Shown piece after piece: positions 10,435 to 64,000 of a stretch of 64,000 nt of DNA. Source of the stretch: Salvelinus alpinus. Taxonomy: Eukaryota > Chordata > Actinopteri > Salmoniformes > Salmonidae. The position numbers were made by a program, and so were the translations under genes. The notes beneath the pieces were generated by a model, which worked only from the letters and a program-made list of their open reading frames with translations, had not been told where the DNA came from and did no database searches. The stretch covers positions 13,293,918 to 13,357,917 of the forward strand of contig NC_092091.1 in assembly GCF_045679555.1 (NCBI RefSeq), written 5' to 3'. The stretch's first letter is position 1. Each line of letters opens with the position of its first letter.

Positions 10435-11568
10435 TGAACACTTTATTGTCCTTCAATTTGTCAAATACAGTGTTGCATTTATGACAATTCCAGTCACATG
10501 TCTTTCCCTCAGAACTTTTGGCCAATTGAACATAGCTAAAAATGTTGACATCCCTGCATAAAACACTCAATAACAATCTCATAAAAATAAATTGTTTAAA
10601 AAATACAAAATGCTTTGCCTGCCTTCACATGGTAATGGCTATTGTAAGACGCTCCAAACGTTACTTGAACAGTCAGATGTTTAGTTCATGGTAAATGGAA
10701 CAACTAGCCTTGCATCAATTGTGGAGTCCATCAAAGAACATTCCTGGACTTAAACTGGTCACTTGCATTAAGTTGTTCCTGTGATTCTGCTACAAGCCTG
10801 GATAGACAAATATATTGTAAAAGCTAACCCATTACAGTAAAGTAAATGGCCTATCAACAGTGTATTTCATGTATTCAGTCCACTAAGAATATTATTCATC
10901 AAGCCGAAAACAGTCATGATAGCCACAACAGATAGCATTACATATTCAAACATCGTGCACATGTTGATTTTGTTTCTCCCCACCAGACGCGTTCATGACA
11001 CGCAGATTAAAATACCAAAATTCTATTTTAGCACCTGACTACGCCCGCGTGCAGTTTGGATGAACTGATTGAATAACATGCATACATTTTGCAATGCTCG
11101 TGCACGGAACTTGGCAGGTCTAGTCAGCATACTACACTCCTTAGAACAGGACACGCAACAGAAATGTAAAAGTTAGGGAAATCTCAATGGCAGTACAGTA
11201 TGGTAAATGTGCATGGACATTCTAGACTTGTGATGTAATTCGCTGTATGAGCGACTGTACTAGCATGGCCGAGTGAGGCAGTTGAGGACGTTTTGAAGTT
11301 TCTTGGTCACAGAGGGGTCTATGTGAACTCTTAGACCCTGTCCTAACCAAAGAGAGGCTGTGTTTACACAGGTGGCACAATTTAGATTTTCTTGCCACTC
11401 ATTTGTCTTTTGATTAATCAGATCAGCTCTGAAAAAGATAAGAAAATAAATCAGAATTGGGCTGCCTGTGTAAACACAGCCTCAGAGACCCAGACATTGA
11501 GCTGCTGTTAATTGACTTGGCAAGCAGTGCTGTGACCAGGGTACAGGACAGTATTGAGACTCAGGCCC
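10435..11568 (-). other. hdhd5: hdhd5 3' UTR with polyadenylation signal
   Basis: Minus-strand non-coding sequence after the hdhd5 stop. AATAAA on the minus strand (10442-10447) is a likely poly(A) signal, giving a 3' UTR of about 1.1 kb. The inferred 3' ends of rab19 and hdhd5 would then be only about 250 bp apart. Confidence 0.5.
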
Positions 11569-37621
<26,053 letters not shown>

Positions 37622-37900
37622 TTCCTCTAACGTTAGCTAGCAGGCTTAAGCTAGCTAAAACAATCACTACAGACAAAAACACAACAGCATTAACGTTACA
37701 CACTACCAAGCACTAACTAGCTATAGGAACAACATAGCTAGCTATATCATACACGACAATAGAAAGTGAAAAGTGTGCCATCTCTAAACTTGATAGCAAG
37801 CTGCCATATGAATAACAGATGGCCACGCTTTGGCTAGCTTGCTTTCCGTCAGTGTCAACCCATACCGCGCTTGCGCACATCTAAATTTTATGGAAGTGAC
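37622..37900 (-). promoter_or_regulatory. hdhd5: Probable hdhd5 promoter with NRF1-like site
   Basis: Upstream of the hdhd5 ATG (37619-37621) on the minus strand. GCGCTTGCGCA at 37867-37877 is one base from the palindromic NRF1 core GCGCATGCGC, a motif common in promoters of nuclear genes for mitochondrial proteins. No TATA box is evident. The start site is inferred to lie between 37640 and 37860. Confidence 0.45.
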
Positions 37901-38089
37901 GATTTCTACATCGAATTGAGCCAATGGACTTTCTTTCCTAAAATAAAGTTTCGATTTAGAGATTTTGATTGCGGTCTGTTTCTGTTCAGAGGAAACATCA
38001 AACATGTTTAATGTATCTAGATGTCCTAATTGTGCATTTGACGTGTAAACATGCATTGTCAATCTAGTTATTACAATAAGTTATAAAAT

Positions 38090-38551
38090 ACATCTTTATT
38101 GATCAAAATGAAACACACACTCGGTCTTTCATAGCAACACACAATAGATAAATCAGTAGTGGAAAACTAGTTTGTCTAGAATGAACTTTTATGTGCACAT
38201 TGTTCATCTTGTCCTGTTTGTATTTAATTACTGTATCAATGTAATAGGAAATGTAAGACATGTCATACACACCCAGGTCTCCTTGGCCTAAAACCTAAAC
38301 ATAATTTTTTTCTAAATCGTGAGACATTTTAGATATGCAGCACATGTGCCTCTCATATCAGGTGTCAGAAAAAATAAAAATAATAATCACACTTAGCATG
38401 TCAAAGGGGGAATACAGGATCATGATGAGTCGGGAGTCCTAAGTTAAATTGTCCAACAACAATGCTAAATTATTCAGTTTCAAAACATTTCCTGTTGCGT
38501 GGGCAACTGAACAGTACCCTGGTCCCCAGTCCCCAGTGGGCTTTTAAAATC
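38090..38551 (-). other. ccdc77: ccdc77 3' UTR with polyadenylation signal
   Basis: Minus-strand sequence after the ccdc77 stop. AATAAA on the minus strand at 38095-38100 is the likely poly(A) signal, giving a 3' UTR of about 450 bp. It ends roughly 470 bp upstream of the hdhd5 start codon, so the two genes are closely spaced in tandem. Confidence 0.55.
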
Positions 38552-46535
<7,984 letters not shown>

Positions 46536-46622
46536 GTTGACCTGCAACACATTTATTGTTCAATTTGAGACACAGTTAAATGATTGTTATGATATGTGTG
46601 AAAGCCTGGGAGGTTTTAGGTA

Positions 46623-46842
46623 GGGCATCCCGAGTGGCGCAGCGGTCTAAGGCACTACATCTCAGTGCAAGAGGCGTCACTGCAGTCCCTGGTTATTATC
46701 CAGGCTGCATCGTGATTGGGAGTCCCATAGGGCAGCGTACAATTGGCCCAGCATTGTCCGGGTTTGGCCGTAATTGTAAATAAGAATTTGTTCTTAACTT
46801 ACTTGCCTAGTTAAATAAAGGTTCAATAAAACAATTTAAAAA
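46623..46842 (+). mobile_element. SmaI/SlmI-type tRNA-derived SINE
   Basis: Full-length-looking SINE: box A in GAGTGGCGCAGCGGTCTAAG, a body with GGGAGTCCCATAGGGC and CAATTGGCCCAGC, and the shared tail TTCTTAACTTACTTGCCTAG followed by TTAAATAAA. Box B reads GGTTATTATCC instead of GGTTCGAATCC, so internal Pol III promotion is probably lost. It lies upstream of the first coding exon of ccdc77. Confidence 0.9.
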
Positions 46843-47307
46843 GTATAACGTTAGCAGTTATCTGTTGTTGTGACTTGTGCCATGATACTTGTTGGGTGTT
46901 CGCCCACATGACTTCTCGAAACAATGTAATTCCCAAATTGAGAATGGCCGCTCTCCTTCCCGTCGTTGCTAAGCGCCTGCGTGGAAAAGGACGCGGGGAG
47001 TTTGAAACTGCTAACGTAACTGCAGCTGGCTACCACCACTGGTCCCACTTGGTTACCTAGCTAGGTGGCGATCTGTGTCTATTCACTGTATTTATGAAAT
47101 ATAATAGCTTGCTAGTTCGTTCTAACAAAGTGAGTTGCCAGCTAGAACAACGGTGCACTCACTTCATAAACAAGTCTCAAATTAGCTTGCGTAAGATAGC
47201 TAACACAGATGGATAACAGTACAAAAGGTTTGCGTGCCATATCCGATGGCAATATTTCAACAATGATTCTAAATCTGTATTAAATATTGACATTCGTTTT
47301 CCCGTAC

Positions 47308-47365
47308 CTTTCACTGTTTCATGAAACTTCAAACTGTCTGCCTCTTTAGATCCCGGAAGTTTACA
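47308..47365 (-). promoter_or_regulatory. ccdc77: Probable ccdc77 non-coding exon 1 and core promoter
   Basis: On the minus strand a 5' splice site AAAG|GTACGG ends an exon at 47308, and the coding exon at 46541 has a CAG acceptor just before its ATG, so an upstream non-coding exon is needed. CCGGAAGT (47353-47360, plus strand) is a strong ETS/GABP site of the kind found at TATA-less start sites. The exact start is inferred. Confidence 0.5.
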
Positions 47366-47925
47366 TAGTCTTTCTTCGGAGAAAAAAAAGTGCAGTGAGA
47401 TTCGAGTAGCGATGCTTTACCGCCACCTACTGTTCTTTGAAGTGAATTGAAACACGGTGTGACCGGCTGGACTTCTGCACCAGCTTCCGCACTGTTTTAC
47501 GGTAGCCTACATAAGGAAATAGTGATATATAAGCCTAACAACGTTTTTTCTTTGTCATAGACAATTAAGCCTGAAACGTAATTGCCACAGGCACTAGTTT
47601 ATCATATGTTACAATAACCTAACTCTACAGTAGTAGTAGAGGAGGTGGCATAAGGCTATGATTATTTGCCCCTGGACTAGACACTGATATAAGGCCAGTT
47701 TTGTATTCATTATCCTATCAATTGAGGTTATGATTTGGGGAGTGTACGCTGATCCTAGACCTGCGCCTGAGCATCTGTTACCCAGTGCTATTCTCGAAAT
47801 AGGGCCCCTGGTGTCACTCATCTACTACCCAGCGTTCATTATCGGTAGCGCCACTTTTGGTAGGGAACTGTCGCACACAGGACGATTGAACGCCAGTTGG
47901 TAGCACCGTTTTTTTTTGGTCGAAA
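47366..47925. promoter_or_regulatory. Divergent intergenic region between ccdc77 and ush1c
   Basis: About 560 bp separates the probable ccdc77 first exon from the ush1c start codon. It is not a CpG-rich island and contains no recognised repeat. Any ush1c promoter must lie here or overlap its 5' UTR, which ends in a T-run (47911-47918) eight bases before the ATG. Confidence 0.4.
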
Positions 47926-62289
<14,364 letters not shown>

Positions 62290-63231
62290 GTGAGTGGATA
62301 TTGATTGGTTGATTCAAATTGGATATTTGGTTCCACTTTTAACAATATTTAATTCCATTGTCCTCCAAGAGTTCCTGAATCTCCTCTCTACTTCAGTTTG
62401 CTCCTCAACTCATAACGAGGTAGCGGCGGTGATCCCTTACCAAAAACACAATATAAACCACACAAGTGGATATAGAGCATTTCAAATCATCAAGTTTAAC
62501 TCAAAGAAGTGATCAAACATATTTCCATTGTGGTGCTTAGAGACAAATATTCTATAGAATCGTTTTCCCGCCAAACAATGTTGGGGAGATTGGACAGAAA
62601 CACTCAGAAAAAACACTTGATGATTATAGATTATTGTATTCAGAGAGCTGAAGCTTTGACATTTGGGAACTTATGCTGGTAAACTGATCAATGTACTTTT
62701 GCCAAAAGTTGTTGTTGTTTGTGCATATGCTCTATGAACAGCCACCTCTCTTGGCACACACAGAGAGAAAACATAGGTGCCTGACTGCCTCGATTCAGTC
62801 TTATGTAGCAACATTTGAAATTGTGTTTTTTACATTGAATAAAAGTAGAGACTCAGAGCTAGAAATTGTAGATCTTACACTGCAGTTGAAGAACAATGGG
62901 AAAGTAATTCTGTGTTGAGAAAATGGCCTTTGAATGTTTTGGTATACCTACTGGAGAGCTCTTCTTTGTTTACACCCATTCAGCATCGTTCACACCCTCT
63001 AAGACTTAGCCGCCATCCATCTCTTTAAAGATTCACATGTGAGGCCACTTGATAAACAGAGTGATTAGTTTAGTAAACAACCAAATATTTAAAGACTAAA
63101 AGTGGTGAAAGTAGTAGCCTACAATAAAGAAAAACTCCAGGTAAATATCTAGTCCTTTGCCTAAATCCTAATCTGACTTTGGTGCAGGTTATGTGTTCTT
63201 CACATAACCGTCTCTGGTAAACACACACTAT
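62290..63231 (+). other. ush1c intron 11, no further exon seen
   Basis: AT-rich intronic sequence after the GTGAGT donor of exon 11. The next coiled-coil exon of harmonin is not recognisable here, so the intron extends past the window. Nothing else is recognised. Confidence 0.6.
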
Positions 63232-63365
63232 ATCAAATCAAATCAAATGTTTATTTGTCACATGCACAGGATACAGAAGGTGCAAACAGTACAGTGAAAT
63301 GGTTACTTCCATAGTAGCAATGTCAAAAACAGAAAGTGTCTAGATACAAATATTTTATAAATATA
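63232..63365. repeat. Dispersed salmonid repeat fragment
   Basis: Contains (AAATC)n followed by GTTTATTTGTCACATGCACA and GTGCAAACAGTACAGTGAAA. I recognise it as the start of a common salmonid dispersed repeat of the TTTATTGGTCACATACAC type. Family and orientation are not settled. Confidence 0.5.
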
Positions 63366-63767
63366 TTATATTTATTAGATGACGCTTACCTAACAAACTT
63401 GTCTAAATTGATGGATCATGTGAAGGAAATGCTATAACCACCTCCCAGCCACATCTAGCTAAGTGGATGGGTCACTATTGTCTGGACATGTACAAATGTT
63501 CATGAAATACAATAGATGGCCGTAATCACCCCCAGACACACCTGGCTAACTTGATGGGTCATGCAATCATCTGGCGAAGTGTTTTGTTTACATATGTAGT
63601 CTTTTGTTTAGACATGTAGCTAGCTAGATAGCTAAACAATGAACAGGCATAATCCCAACTCATACTACTACCAAGCAATGCAAAAATTGTCATAGCTGTA
63701 GTATGAATCTGCAGGTAGCTAAAGCTAACCAACCAGGTTCAATGTTAGTTAGCTAACAGTAGGGTAT

Positions 63768-64000
63768 AACTTCTTGGGTATGGCGCTACAAGCTTGGCAC
63801 ACCTGTATTTGGGGAGTTTCTCCCCAAATCTTCTCTGCAGATCCTCTCAAACTCTGTCAGGTTGGATGGGGAGCGTCGCTGCACAGCTATTTTCAGGTCT
63901 CTCCAGAGACGTTCGATCAGGTTCAAGTCCGGGCTCTGGCTGGGCCACTCAAAGACATTCAAAGACTTGTCCCAAAGCCATTCCTGTGTTGTCTTGGCTG
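63768..64000 (-). mobile_element. Tc1-like transposase fragment at the window edge
   Basis: Starts TTCTTGGGTATGGCGCTACA and matches the reverse-strand transposase part of the element at 42330-42530 (CTTGGCACACCTGTATTTGG, GGTCTCTCCAGAGACGTTCG, CTCTGGCTGGGCCACTC). It includes about 35 bp missing from that copy. It runs off the window, and the terminal repeat on the left is absent, so it is truncated. Confidence 0.85.

Noticed and set aside
10349-10582. 77-residue minus-strand frame
   Set aside because: It lies mostly in the inferred 3' UTR and downstream region of hdhd5; no domain recognised.

Overview
This is nuclear DNA of a salmonid fish (trout, salmon or charr). The evidence is tRNA-derived SINEs of the HpaI and SmaI/SlmI types with the shared tail ending TTGCCTAGTTAAATAAA, several families of salmonid Tc1-like transposons including a decayed Sleeping Beauty-type copy, an L2-like LINE, and spliced vertebrate genes with GT-AG introns. 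Genus cannot be fixed from the sequence alone.

Layout, left to right. 1-3170: an L2-like LINE 3' end with a triplicated 287-bp block, then an inverted remnant of the same family split by a solo LTR (2182-2851). 3753-5591 (+): a decayed ccdc34-like gene with two adjacent TAG codons and frame breaks. 7125-7217: promoter-like segment with a ZNF143-type site. 8199-9663 (+): rab19, intact, 3 coding exons. 11569-37621 (-): hdhd5 (CECR5), intact, 8 coding exons, 444 aa; its third intron is about 23.2 kb and almost entirely a 68-bp tandem array of about 330 copies (13774-36203). 38552-46535 (-): ccdc77, intact, 11 coding exons, 489 aa. 47926-62289 (+, running off the window): ush1c (harmonin), 11 exons, covering the N-terminal domain, PDZ1, PDZ2 and the start of the coiled coil.

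The genes do not form a pathway: rab19 is a membrane-traffic GTPase, hdhd5 a mitochondrial HAD-like phosphatase, ccdc77 a coiled-coil protein, and ush1c a PDZ scaffold of hair-cell stereocilia and brush border. rab19 and hdhd5 are tail to tail, ccdc77 and hdhd5 are in tandem, and ccdc77 and ush1c are divergent with start codons 1.4 kb apart.

The outstanding feature is tandem repetition. The hdhd5 array begins about 24 bp inside the 5' splice site of intron 3. Tracking variant units shows it contains a tandem duplication of a block of about 142 units (about 9.66 kb). ush1c carries a 58-bp minisatellite in intron 2, a 19-bp minisatellite in intron 10 split by a Tc1 element, a (GT)n tract that itself forms the 5' splice site of exon 4, and a (CTGT)n tract abutting the 3' splice site of exon 11. 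I found no new protein system; the novelty is repeat architecture inside otherwise intact genes.
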